Positions 46,869-63,983 of a DNA stretch of 64,000 nucleotides are shown here, in pieces. Where the stretch lies: the NCBI GenBank assembly GCA_000697475.1, contig JNEU01001176.1, forward strand, positions 124,001 to 188,000, in the 5' to 3' direction. The stretch comes from Lichtheimia corymbifera B2541 (lineage: Eukaryota; Mucoromycota; Mucoromycetes; Mucorales; Lichtheimiaceae). The position numbers were made by a program, and so were the translations under genes. The number at the start of each line of letters is the position of its first letter. The first letter of the stretch is position 1. The notes beneath the pieces are model-generated. The model ran no database searches, was not told where the DNA came from, and worked only from the letters and a program-made list of their open reading frames with translations.

Positions 46869-47349
46869 ATGTTGCTTAATGCATCACTACTCATACACGC
46901 CACTTGTCTGAATCAAAACGTGGTAGAACGTATGCCAGACACTACCGCTGATGTGCGGTTTTATCCAAGAGAATTAAACCTGACAAATTGGCATCGTGGG
47001 ATGTACCACTTGAACAAAGAACCAGGCGGATTGGACGAACAGCGCTTGCAAGGAACCAGGATGGCCTGGATTGACACAGGTAGGACAATAATGAATGATA
47101 GTGATGTGCATATTCTAATTATCCTCTATATCTCCCAGGCATAAAGGCAATGATTACAGGCACCGACACTACACAGAATTGGGAAGATCGTCAAACAAGA
47201 CAACAACATGTTGTCCAAATCTCCAACAAGGAGCACCAGTAAGTATCTAATGCTGTATTTTTTTCTGAAGGTATATTCACCACTCATTTCACAGATATCG
47301 CTCTATCAAATTGGGCAAGACAAAAAACATGGAACAGCCGTATTCATAG
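46869..47349 (+). CDS. Small orphan gene (121 aa, three exons)
   Basis: Not recognised. Exons 46869-47079, 47139-47238 and 47295-47349 join in phase with good splice sites (donors GTAGG and GTAAGT, acceptors CCCAG and CACAG). The product begins MLLNASLLIHATCL, weakly hydrophobic, then a soluble part with FYPRELNLTNWHRGMYHLN and ends IKLGKTKNMEQPYS. Three successive in-phase splices make chance less likely, but no homology is known to me. From 47350 to 47929 I see nothing except a short CA tract near 47760-47778. Confidence 0.4.
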
Positions 47350-47929
47350 CCCAGACGAAATGGAGACTCAATATTTGGCTCTAAGTGCGTTTCCCACTCG
47401 CACATGCAATCTACAAAACTTTTTGGATCACGTGCACTTGAGGTCGTTTCTTCGCAACACGTAAGTGTAAGAAAAGTTGTGTGCAGCTATTGGTAATATC
47501 AACTCCTTTACATATCCTTTTAGTTTGCATAATTTTGTGTGCGTGCCACTACAGGCACAGGGAACAACGATGTACAACCTTTCCAGCACGCGTATCAACT
47601 CAAGAGTCTATAGTCAACCAGATTCTTAATATAGAAGATCCAGAGGATGTACGTAAACAAGAGAATACTTAATTATTCGATGGCTAACTTAGGTATATCT
47701 AGCTACGCGATCTTCCTTTCGACTGCATGTTATTGCGAAAGGCGCTATTTCAGAAGCCCCCCCCCACACACACACACCATCTACCTCATCATCATCCTCA
47801 TGATAGCCAATAGATAAATATGAATAAAGAAATGATCCTCACGTATAGCAAAAGGGTGTGTGTCATTTTCATTTTACGTTTTAGTATAAGGATATGATCC
47901 ATCAACAGTCATTATTGCATTATTTTGAC

Positions 47930-48060
47930 AATTAACCGTGGTGTCTTTAATAGAACAAAATTGCTCGATGGGGACGAAAGGATCCTGTGTGGAAGTCTCA
48001 AGTTCATCATGGGCAACACCAGATTCACCCAAGGTTGCCACCAGCCAACACTATTTGGAA
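47930..48060 (-). repeat. Solitary copy of the 5'-region sub-repeat
   Basis: The stretch with gtggtgtctttaatagaaca, aaaattgctcgatgggga-like, tgtgtggaagtctcaagttc and caaggttgccaccagccaa matches 3350-3465 of the giant inverted repeat at moderate identity. It shows that the ~150-bp unit is dispersed. The rest, to 48879, holds no gene I can support. Confidence 0.6.
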
Positions 48061-48879
48061 GTCATCGTCGAGAAAGATTCAATGTGTGGATTGTAACAAG
48101 TAGCACTCACTTTACCACGTGACATGCTTTCAAAGGCCGCATGGTACTAATCGGTGGAGCACAGGCCATACCATGCTGCATGCATCCATTAACTAATAAG
48201 CCTAGCAGTGCCCATCGCTGTGTTCCTTATATAAAGCCATCATAGTGAACCATATGCCTCGCAACCATGTTTATAGTAGAGATTACTAATACAGCTTATC
48301 ATTGCCTAGCAACATAGAGCCTAGCAATGGATAGCAACGCAGTACAACACTATGATCCCTAGTCATCCGTTGCGTGATATTGCATGCACGTTATGTCGCT
48401 GATTTGTTTATTTCAAATTTTTCTTTGCCCATCCTAGTTCCTAGATGATGATGATTGATCGTCAGTTTCAAAAGATAATATGCGTTCATGAATGAGCGAG
48501 AATGATACATGTAAACGTATAGTGCTGCCTTGTATAGTAGGATCATGTATATGGAAACACCTAACGAATGATAGGCGTAGATATCGTACGTTTCATAATT
48601 TCAATTATTCGACAGTCAAGGATCTCATATTAAGATGGTACAAGCACGATTCATGAGTCAGTCAAGTTTATTCTCATGTAGTGGTTGTGATGGTAGTGGT
48701 GGTGTGTGTGGGGGCATGACTATCTCTATCCTAACTACCAATGGACGGCGCAGTAGTAATAGTAGCAGCCCACTCACTGGGAGAGAAGAGATGAGGAATT
48801 TGAAACGCCGACACGGCCAAAGTGACGAGCGCGGCGCGCTAGGTAGCCCTCACTGTTCATAACCTTGGAGCCTTCTTCA

Positions 48880-53814
<4,935 letters not shown>

Positions 53815-54161
53815 CGACTTGGCTGATTGATTATTCTGCTCTCTATCTCTCTCTCACACATACTCTCTTCTCCTATAACGTCTCTTTCCCTCTCTCACCT
53901 TTCGAATACATCATGCATACAGAATTAAAGTGTTACTATTTAGCTTATATCCGCCGCGTCTTTATCCTCATCAACTCATACATAGAGAAAGGAGTCACTG
54001 TCAATGTTCGAATGTATACCATGAGGGAGAACTAGTGTAATCTTATATCTCAAATAAGGTGGTGGGGACACTAAGGAAGAAGGGAGGATAATATAAAAAG
54101 AGACTACTATATACATGTGGACGAAGAATATTCCAAAACGAAAAGGTTGATATATACGCCT

Positions 54162-55824
54162 TCATCGTTGACTCCTACGGTACATTCCTTCATAAAAGGG
54201 CTTGAGACGACTTCTATCTATAGTTGCCACGTAATAGGTACCACCATTATTCGTCCAGCTTACAGCTTCTGAAAAGTACTCGAATTCCTCGACTCGCAAG
54301 ATGGATTCTGGCATGTGGAATGTCCGCTGATTGATCTTGTGACTCTTTGGGACAAACGATTTTAATGAAATGATCTTGGTACCTTCCTTGAGATCCAAAA
54401 ACAGTTGTGCCAAGGAGTGATTTGTTTGCCAGTCGAAAGCATAATTGTTCACCAGCAACACATCGGCTCGTTTCAGAGTTGCGTACAAGTCACTTGTGCC
54501 CACGTCCAGAAAATCACCATGTCGAAAATGGATTTTGCCCGTTGGAAGTCGCCATGCCCTAAAATCACATGTCAATCAACATCCAACAACAATAACAACC
54601 CATTACTTACTTCATCCGTGCTGCATATTCTTTCAGTTGTCGCTTGGCACATTTGCACGGAAGATCCATAATCTCAATACCATAAGCCTCGCATCCTGTT
54701 TGTGCTGCCACTTGCAATACCACATTTCCAATACCACAGCCCATATCCATGAATACACTGTGCGAGTTGATGTTGGTCTTGGAGATGAATTCGTTGATAA
54801 GCACAGGATTGATCTCACCATAGACATTGTTTGAGAATGCTATACCCAACCAAATGTATGTGTTAAGCCAAATCTGAAACAATACGAATCACGCACCCTT
54901 CCCCTTTTACCTCCTCCCCTTAGCTGTGACGATCCCATTGTACCTTACCTTGATAATTATTAAGTGCCTCGGCCTGCCTTGCCACTGTACGACTATACAC
55001 TTGGTACAGAATGTGGCATGTAAGATCATATCCAGGGTGTTTGAGCGCCTTTGCATTCTTGCTAAGCTCCCCTTTTGCCTTGAGATCCGAAATAACCTTG
55101 TTGAAATCTTGCACAGCTTGCACAAATCCATCGCCGTTACGTCGATTCCGGTACTTGTTAAGGTTACGCAAAATCCCATGGCTCTCATCTCCCAATAGCT
55201 TTTGTTGCTCGGGCGTAAGATAGCAATCGTAGATGAAATAGACCGTGCGCACCAGATCCGTAATGGGATTGTATTCATCCTTATCCTCCTCTTCTTGATG
55301 CGATCCATTCTTCACAACGGGCCAAACCAATAAGAATCTAAATACGTCCAGTGTGTGTGCGTGTCAATCAATAAACCCGTTTCCATGGCACACTCTCTCT
55401 CTTTCCCGAAAATTACCTCTCGCTATCACCTGGATACTCCAACGTTACGGTCAATTCCTTTTCTTGGCTACCGTCATTGGTCGCATTCTGCACAGTGAAA
55501 TCTAGATTGGAAGGGTCATTAGCACATGCCGTTTGTACCTGCCCCTTTGAACAATGAATACATACATGGTCGATAGGTTGTTTCTGACGCTTTTACAATA
55601 CGTTCCGAGCTGACCATCATTTTCGACTTGTTGGGAGGTGTAGAAGCTGCTGCCGTAGTTGTTTCAGACTTGCTTCTTTTATCGGGAACATGCTCGGTGG
55701 AAAGACGTCGTTTGGTTGCTGGGGCTGCTGTCATGTTGATTCGGTTGCTATCAGATTCGGTTTTAAGAAGAGGTGATTTGTTTTCCAGAATGCTGTCTGT
55801 ACGAGAAACGGTAGCAGTATTCAT
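54162..55824 (-). CDS. DOT1: Histone H3-K79 methyltransferase DOT1
   Basis: SAM-dependent, non-SET methyltransferase that marks H3K79 and limits telomeric silencing. Exons 55824-55566, 55501-55417, 55337-54949, 54839-54611 and 54558-54162. An N-terminal basic/Ser-Thr-rich disordered part (AAPATKRRLS, PDKRSKSE) precedes the catalytic fold: VYGEINPVLINEFI, motif I DMGCGIGNVVLQVA, acidic motif II GIEIMD, HGDFLDVG, the LLVNNYAFD (VNNFAF-like) motif and LKEGTKIISLKSFVP, with a late Tyr/Trp pair in SWTNNGGTYYVATI. About 450 aa, near yeast Dot1 (582) without its long tail. The start at 55824 follows a low-complexity Met-Pro-Cys leader that could also be used. Confidence 0.92.
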
Positions 55825-56130
55825 AAGGGGAGGAGGAGAAGAAGAAGGGAAGGAGGAGAAGGTACAGGGCAAAAGAAAGAAAAAGAGAGAGTAAAAGTAG
55901 CAGTAGAAAAAAGAAGCGAATGACTAGCAACGAGTGTGTGTGTGTTGTATGTGTGGACCCAATCAGCCCATCCTTTTATGGACACTCCGCAATATGATTC
56001 GCCTCTTTCTCTCGCTCACTCCCCCAACCCCCACGGTAGTACAACACAAATGTCAAATTGCCTTTTGTTCCAAGTCTAAAGCAACGGAAATAGTATTTAC
56101 AACAATGAAGAAAAAGGGAGATGATCTAAA

Positions 56131-57046
56131 CTAGTGGCTGCCGTAATATATGCCTTGTACATCGGTCACCTTCTTTCCACGCATCTTTGCAATATCTTGT
56201 GGCATCTTTTGGTTCGATAGAGCTTCAAAAGTAGCCTTGATAACATTCATGGGTGTTCGTGATCCACGCACCTTGCCACTCAAATCCTGGATACCAATGC
56301 ATCGACAAATCTCGTGAATGTAGTGGTTGGCACGGCAACCAAATCCTATACAAAAGAATGAGTCCACTATTCACCTATCCACCTTCTCTCTCTCTTTTAC
56401 CTGGAGGTCGGCTTCTAAGTTCAAGACGAGTAGCATGGAACTTGTGTTCAATATCCATGGGGATGGTGCGATCATCATAACGATCAAAGTAACGGAGGTT
56501 CTTGATAGCCTTGTTGGTAGCCTTGAAGACAGCACGAGCAGCTTCCTCATCCTTGCCTTCACCATAACCAGCCAATCCCTTGCCATTGCCCACAACCACG
56601 AGAGCATACATGGATGGCTGCTTGCCCTTTCCGTTCATGTTGACAACACGCTTCACCACCAAGGCCTTTTTGAAAAGTCGCATTTGTTCGGCAGTTGACA
56701 AGGGCGTATCCACAAAGTCGTTGACAGCATTCAAGACCATTTCGGTGGGACGGTGTGAAGGGAACAGCTTGTCCTGATCAAGTGTCTTTGGCTTCGTCTC
56801 GGCAAAATCAAGAATCGAATCGACCTTGTTAAGTTGTGGAATGGTGTCCTCGTTCAATTCGGCATGGCGGAAACGTTTGTTGTTGTTGTTGTCGACAGCA
56901 GCGTAGAATCGAGTAGCACATGCTAGAATCCAACATTGGCAACGTGAGAAGCTATTATGACAACAAGAGCAGCATGTTTCTAACATACCTGCAGCAATGG
57001 GCTTCCGTGCAATGGACCTGCCGACCAATCGAGGCAATGACAACAT
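56131..57046 (-). CDS. MRPS5: Mitochondrial ribosomal protein uS5m (MRPS5)
   Basis: Small-subunit mitoribosomal protein at the mRNA entry site. Presequence MLSLPRLVGRSIARKPIAA is basic. Intron 1 (GTATGT to TTCTAG, about 66 nt, no stop in frame) is easily read as coding. The S5 N-domain is VKRVVNMNGKGKQPSMYALV, VGNGKGLAGYGEGKDEEAA, and the C-domain, after a second intron following RPPG, is GFGCRANHYIHEICRCIGIQ, DLSGKVRGSRTPMNVIKATF and ALSNQKMPQDIAKMRGKK. Start placed at 57046, because the longer in-frame upstream reading overlaps likely promoter. About 265 aa. Confidence 0.92.
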
Positions 57047-57614
57047 GGTGCGAGAGAGAGAAAAAAGGAACACCTTATTTTGGCTGGGCTTGCTGCTGGT
57101 CCAAAAATTGGACAACTCTCGTGACGTCGGTCACCAATAACAACAAGGAGCTCTCCACCCACACCTCAAACCACACCCACAGACTCTACGTAGAGTGCAA
57201 TCCACATCTAGCTTATAACTCGGCAGTAGCAACCTCATTGCGATGATACGACTTGGGATCCATTTATTCTATTCCTTGGTTACCACCTACGTATGCTCCC
57301 ATAAGGAAGGGTCACGTGATACAAGATCTACCTTGTACTCGAATGCATCTTTGAAACAAATATAATGTTTTGAGAAAATACACCATCTTGCCTTGTTATC
57401 ACTCCCAAGAACCACTTGTTTTTTGGTTCATCAAACTTCATAATATATAGATCTGACAACTTTTGTGATCGCCATGGATGATGGATACAATTGTACTGAA
57501 AGCGGAAGGCCATGGCAGTAAACCGATGTCATTCTTCATCCTGTCATAATCTAGCCATGATGTCAGTCGATTTATGCAGGGACAACATCACACCCACTCT
57601 ATCAAGTCTAGGTG

Positions 57615-57620
57615 TATAAA
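57615..57620 (+). promoter_or_regulatory. TATA box of gene D
   Basis: TATAAA in gtgtataaaaacc, 54 nt upstream of the start codon at 57674, typical fungal spacing. Confidence 0.6.
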
Positions 57621-57673
57621 AACCTGCTTGATGAAAGCTGTCGTCAATTACATTGTTTATCTACCTTGTTACA

Positions 57674-58054
57674 ATGTCTGCTGAAAATCAAGCTGTTGCA
57701 AGATTATCTCTACAAGCGATGCTTCAGCAGTTAAAGATACTCCGACAAGCGCCATATGAAGAGCAAGCGGCTCCCAATAACAGAAGCGATCACATACAAG
57801 CTGCTAGAAATCATCTTGATAAAGCGCTTCAAAGTATGACTGCAGATACGGATCTTCCTCTTGCACCAAATCAAGCTCTTAAAACAAGCTATGAGGTGAG
57901 ATTGCCTATGCGGGACAAGCCTTTACTTCAGATGGAGATGACACCACGTAACACGGATCTGGATACCATAGCCAAAATGATGGATGTTGCTACCTGTTGT
58001 GCCCCAGATGCCTATGTTGACAACGTAGTTGCGAGAATAATTAACCAAGAATGA
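57674..58054 (+). CDS. Family member D: solitary homologue of the C-terminal domain of genes B and C
   Basis: Intronless, 126 aa, with its own TATA box. The C-terminal 70 residues align with genes B and C: LPLAPNQA, SYEV, MRDKPLLQMEMTPRNTD, DTIAKMM, T-x-C, against LPTQPNQY, EYEV, FRDEPLFEIELIPRNTS, DNIARMI, TVTC. Neither finger motif is present, upstream or in any frame near by. The N-terminal half is a Gln/Ala-rich helix region (LQAMLQQLKILRQA). The domain therefore occurs alone, 44 kb from the repeat region, suggesting it folds and works by itself. Function unknown. Confidence 0.6.
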   Translation: MSAENQAVARLSLQAMLQQLKILRQAPYEEQAAPNNRSDHIQAARNHLDKALQSMTADTDLPLAPNQALKTSYEVRLPMRDKPLLQMEMTPRNTDLDTIAKMMDVATCCAPDAYVDNVVARIINQE

Positions 58055-58425
58055 TAACTGCATCATGGCTACGTAATGCAGCTTTGATCATGTGGCCCTG
58101 GTTGATATACAACGCATCTTTAGTATGACAATTATTGATGGATGGATTATCTGTCACGTGATATAATCCACAGCATGACAAGTTTTATTGTATGAAATGA
58201 AATGCTCTTACGCTGTAATTATAAAACTAAAGCAATTGGCCACTTTGAGGGGAGGGGGAGGATATTGGTGGTGACGATGGTGGCAATAGAATTGATATTA
58301 CTACTACTGCTAACGATGACCCCAGTCACGCTGGAATGGGTGGTTGTATTTTCGAGTATCCTGTGTGTATGTGTTGTCTCCGGCTCAAACACCTCCCCAC
58401 TCATATACAATCTCCCCACTCTCAA

Positions 58426-59427
<1,002 letters not shown>

Positions 59428-59691
59428 AATATAGATGTCATTTTATAGCAACTAATCAATATACACTCAGAGATTCGATAGTTGTTGAAAGAATGTTTGG
59501 AGAGAGAGATAGGGTTGTTGTTATGATTGGATGAAAGGATGGGGGTTTTATCTCAATGGTGTCCAGGCATAGCAAGTAGGTTCTATTTCTAGCCTATTCC
59601 GACACATGGCACTACTACTACGCGCCTTCCCTCTTTTCTTTTTTTATTGCTCCCTCCTTTCCACTCAATATACCTCGCCGTCGCTTTAGCA

Positions 59692-62171
59692 ATGAATCTG
59701 CAGCGGATTGGTAATTTGGCCGCGGCGATCTTTGCATTGACTGCCTGTCTGTTGCCTCTCTCAGTACATGCGGACGAACATAACCATGTGGTTGGTATCT
59801 ACAGTCATTGGTCTCTTTGTTCTTTGCTCTCCCCCTTCTTTTACTCAAACCACCATTATGCATCGACTTAGTACGTCAAGGGCGAAGAAGTCGTGGCCTG
59901 GATGGACACTGTAGGACCACTCAACAATCGACAAGAAACATACCCGTACTATCAGCTTCCTTTTTGCCCAGGCACGAGCAGTGTTGAGCACCACCATGAA
60001 ACTTTGGGTGAAGCCTTACAAGGCATGGACCTTATCAACTCTGGTATTCCTATTCGATATTTAGGTAAATGGCTTGATATATATATATATATATAACAAC
60101 GAGGGCCTGCAAGCTGATACACACACCAATAATAGAACCAGTCAAGCATGGCCTCATTTGCCGCAAGACTTTCAAAGATTATGATGTTCCTTCGATGCTC
60201 TATGCAATCCACAAAGATTACTGGTATACAATGTTTATTGGTGAGGAAAAAGATAGCATGATGAAGAATCAAATAGATATGCTGACATATTTCGTTGCTC
60301 TAGATGATCTACCAGTAAGAGGCCCAGTGGGTATGGTGACCGACGATGCCGGAACTGATGATGAGGACCATGTTGGGCACGATCCTCGCTGGAGTCACAC
60401 CTACTTGTACACTCACAAGAACTTTGCCATCGAATACAATGACGACAGGGTATGTAGGGTATGGACAAAGAGGTAGTAAGCATTGTTAATATAACCTCTC
60501 CCTAGATCATTCATGTCAAACTGGAATATGGCAGCCCTGTTGAACTACCTACCAGTCCACAGTCAATGGATATCGAGTTCACTTATTCGGTCGAATGGAC
60601 ACCCACAGATGTTACTTTTGAAAACCGCTTCCAGCGTCTTTTGGAGACCGATTTCTTTGAACACAAGGTATAGTCAAAAGAGATGGGAAAAGAGGATATG
60701 AATTTTAAAACATGATGATTAGGTGCATTGGCTATCCATCTTTAGCTCATTCATGATGGTGTTATTCTTGACTGGCCTAGTATCTGTGATTTTATTACGC
60801 ACAATCAAACGAGACTATGCACGCTATGACCGTGAGGAAGGATTGGATGATTTTGTAAGTATATCCAAGGGAGACAAATGAGATGAAGCTCATTATTATG
60901 GATATTAGGATCGGGATCTTGGTGATGATTATGGATGGAAACAAGTGCATGGTGATGTCTTCAGACAACCTCCTCGGCTCATGGTCATGTCGGCGTTGAT
61001 GGGTACTGGATGCCAGTTGGTGATCTTGTCAGGTGTGGTGATCCTTTATACCATCATGGGCGACTTGTACGCAGAACGTGCTACCATTTTGACGGCTACC
61101 ATTTTCCTCTACGCATTGACATCAGGCGTTGCTGGCTACACGAGTGCACGTTACTATGCTCGTTATGGTGGTAAGTGGAAGAGAGCTGCCAAGAAATGAC
61201 TGTAATTAACATTTATAATTAAGGCAAGGATTGGGTGCGCAATGTCTTGCTTACGGCTGCCATTTGGCCAGGTGCTGTGTTCCTTATCGGTGGTTATATC
61301 AACAGCGTCGCTATTTACTACTCAAGTTCGCGTGCCATTGCATTTTCCATCATTGTAAGTGTCTGCCTTTTCATGCAAGGAGACTGGCTAATTTTAGTCA
61401 ATGTAGTTGGCTATGGCCGCCATTTGGATCTTTTTGTGCTTCCCATTGACATTGCTTGGTGCTATCATTGGTCGCAACTGGGGTAGTAAGGCGGATTTCC
61501 CATGCCGAGTCAATCCTATTCCACGTCCCATTCCTGACAAGGTGTGGTATGCTGAACCTATGGTCATCATAGCCATGGGTGGTGTTCTCCCATTTGGTTC
61601 CATTTTCATCGAAATGTACTTTATCTTCACCTCATTTTGGACCTACAAGATTTACTATGTCTATGGTTTCATGTTGCTGGTGTTCATTATCCTGCTCATT
61701 GTCAGTGCATGTGTGGCCATTGTAAGCACCTATTTCCTTCTCAACTCGGAGGATCATCGATGGTAAGCATATACATGGCTCCCCACGGGTTTTACGTATA
61801 AGCATTGCTGATTACGCTTTTTCTTTCAGGCACTGGCTCAGCTTCATGACATGCGCATCGACTTCTCTTTATGTATATCTTTATTCTGTATATTACTTTT
61901 TCGCCAAGACAAAGTAAGTTGACGTAGAAAAGCGATTGGGTGCGATGTGCTAATTACTGTTCTTTAGGATGACTGGCATGTTTCAGACGAGCTTTTACTT
62001 TGGTTATACGGCGCTGATAGCATTGGGCATGTTCTGTATGCTGGGTAAGTTGGCAAGGAGATGTATACGATCTTCGTCTCTCATCTAAAAAAACAAAAAT
62101 TAGGCTTCGTGGGTCATTCTGCAGCAACACTTTTTGTACGCAGGATATATCAAAATGTCAAGATTGATTAA
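59692..62171 (+). CDS. TM9SF3: Nonaspanin TM9 superfamily protein (TM9SF3-like)
   Basis: Golgi/endosomal nine-span membrane protein involved in sorting and glycine-rich transmembrane proteins. Signal peptide [20 protein letters not shown]; luminal domain with [47 protein letters not shown] and [17 protein letters not shown]; then spans starting [20 protein letters not shown] and including [40 protein letters not shown], and [20 protein letters not shown]. It ends [10 protein letters not shown], a KxD-type COPI-binding signal typical of TM9 proteins. About 13 exons, one intron with a (TA)n run at 60079-60096. Its 3' end converges with the next gene 51 nt away. Confidence 0.93.
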
Positions 62172-62221
62172 AACGTTGTACTTTTGCTTAGTTGGAAAAG
62201 TGATGTTCCCAGATGATATAT

Positions 62222-62857
62222 TTATTCCTGTACATTGCACATTAAATGTTTAACATATTCTACGCGAGACATGTCTTTTCCTGGAGCAAAGTAGTGTTTT
62301 GGCAAGGATTGCAGCAATTCATTGAGTCGTTCCTCTTGTTTGAGCTTGATAGCAGTGGGTGAATCATCTGAGATATCCTCGTCGTTATTGTAATCCTTGC
62401 AAGCAAGTCGCACATATCGTCGCAAAAGCCTGTCACTGAGCTCTTGTCTCTGTTGCTTCATGCGACGATTTTCCCGAAGTGTCTTGATTACGTCTTCTTC
62501 TTTGCGTGAATGATATTCCCATAAAGGATCCACATTGTCGTTGACTTGACCGGTGGGGTTCACTGGTGAGCGTGCCATGGAGGTAGTGTTGTACTTTTGT
62601 GATTCAAGTCCTGATCGAAACTTTGATTGTTTGATAGGTGCATGGAGTCGACTAGCACAATGGGATGCAACTTGAACGAATGTTGATGCGCCAATGTTTG
62701 TGTTGGTGTGGCACAGTGATGTGCTTCGTTGTTGTTGTTGGCGAGACAATAAAGGTGGGAACATGGCGTCCATATCCAATTCAGGAACTGGATCATTGTG
62801 ATGGAATGTTTCGGCAAATGCCAAGACGAGTGGCTCATTGTTCGACGTCTTTGTCAT
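62222..62857 (-). CDS. Unknown protein (211 aa), intronless
   Basis: I recognise no domain. The start at 62857 (MTKTSNNEPLVLAFAETFHH) was preferred to one 18 codons upstream, which lies near the promoter motifs. The first 110 residues are polar and low in complexity, including QQQQR. From about 115 there is a charged, likely helical part, LWEYHSRKEEDVIKTLRENR through RRYVRLACKDYNN to KLKQEERLNELLQSLPK. No signal or membrane span. Regulated promoter suspected from five CCGCAG motifs (62940-63070). Its coding status is supported by length and by the lack of introns needed; family unknown. Confidence 0.6.
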   Translation of the reverse strand: MTKTSNNEPLVLAFAETFHHNDPVPELDMDAMFPPLLSRQQQQRSTSLCHTNTNIGASTFVQVASHCASRLHAPIKQSKFRSGLESQKYNTTSMARSPVNPTGQVNDNVDPLWEYHSRKEEDVIKTLRENRRMKQQRQELSDRLLRRYVRLACKDYNNDEDISDDSPTAIKLKQEERLNELLQSLPKHYFAPGKDMSRVEYVKHLMCNVQE

Positions 62858-62932
62858 GTTGTTGGTAAAATGAATTGGTATGAGTAGATAATGAATAATC
62901 GACGACTTCAAATGATTTGCCCCTATTTATAT

Positions 62933-63072
62933 GTAAACGCCGCAGTTGTTTCTATGTACCGCAGCATGAAGGATTATGTAGATTGAACGTGCTGCGGTGT
63001 CAAATATCTAAAATGAGATCATTGGCCGACTTTTGTCATTCTGCTGCGGCAATGATAGTAAACGCCGCAGTC
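62933..63072 (-). promoter_or_regulatory. Cluster of five CCGCAG motifs upstream of the unknown gene
   Basis: CCGCAG/CTGCGG occurs at 62940-62945, 62959-62964, 62992-62997, 63044-63049 and 63065-63070, in both orientations. The longer sequence gtaaacgccgcagt is repeated exactly at 62933 and at 63059. The last two copies can form a hairpin with a 7-bp stem ctgcggc/gccgcag and a 13-nt loop. Probably a binding-site cluster for a GC-recognising regulator. Confidence 0.55.
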
Positions 63073-63197
63073 AAAAATTGATTGAGTAAGATTTTGTTAT
63101 TACAATAGACACACATGACAGCAAAGGGTAATAATAGATATAGGGTTATAACAAGCAAGAGATGAGAGGGGTAACTGTGTGAGGAGGTGGTATAAAA

Positions 63198-63983
63198 CTA
63201 CAACATCAAATTGTATCGTTGGGACAACGACCTTTGAGGTTCTTGAGGAAGGTTGTTCCAAACCTGTTGCCATTGTTCTTTGGGAAGCATGCTCTTGTAT
63301 CCTTCCAGGATCTTTTCCATTTAAAAGCACAGTATTAGTCAGCTTGATAATCATATCCTGCTCACACACGCACACATACCTCTCGGAACGATTGTTCCAA
63401 ATGCTGGGACGGCCTTTGCCAACCGCCAATCACTCGCAGCAAGAAAAAGAATTGCTATTAAATAGCATACGTCAGTCTAGGTTAATCAAACGTGGTATAG
63501 ATGACACCTTACTTCAGCTGCCAAAATCTGTGGGTACATTTTGACCATTTTGCATAAACCTTGGAATGCCGTATCCTTTTCCGTATCTTCACGCAATGCC
63601 AATGACGTATGTAACCAAGGATCAAGAAACTGAGCCAAATAGGGTGCTATCATTTCGGGGCAACCGTAACCAAGGCGACCAAGAGTGATGCTAATGTTTT
63701 CTCGTAATGCTTCAGGGATCTCCGGATGAATAAACAATGGCAAAAGCTTATGGAGGATAGGTTCCACAAAGGACTGCATGTCGGCAGGGTCCCACCTTAA
63801 CGCAATTTCACCAATGGCCCATACTGCATTAATAGATGCAGCTGAAAATTCGGCATCAGCACTGATTTGATTGATGAGCTCTGGTAGAATGGGAGGAAGG
63901 AATGATCGAAGCTTGTCAAAGCACGCGATGGCCAAATCGCCAATCAATGCATTTGTTGCCTGAAGCACTTCGGACACTGGATC
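63198..63983 (-). CDS. KAP104: Transportin / karyopherin-beta2 (Kap104), C-terminal part
   Basis: Nuclear import receptor for PY-NLS cargo such as hnRNPs. Only the last HEAT repeats lie in the window; the exon at 63983 has a TATGTAG acceptor and the gene continues beyond the right edge. It reads DPVSEVLQATNALIGDLA, PPILPELINQI, AASINAVWAIGEIALRW, LLPLFIHPEIPEALRENIS, TLGRLGYGCPEMIAPYL, then, after an intron, FFFLLRVIGGWQRP and a last exon REILEGYKSMLPKEQWQQVW ending at 63198. The INAVWAIGEIA helix is characteristic of transportins. Confidence 0.9.

Noticed and set aside
48635..48862. 75-codon plus-strand frame
   Set aside because: Gly/Ser-rich low-complexity reading just before the SNF2 start; no support as a gene or as an upstream SNF2 exon.
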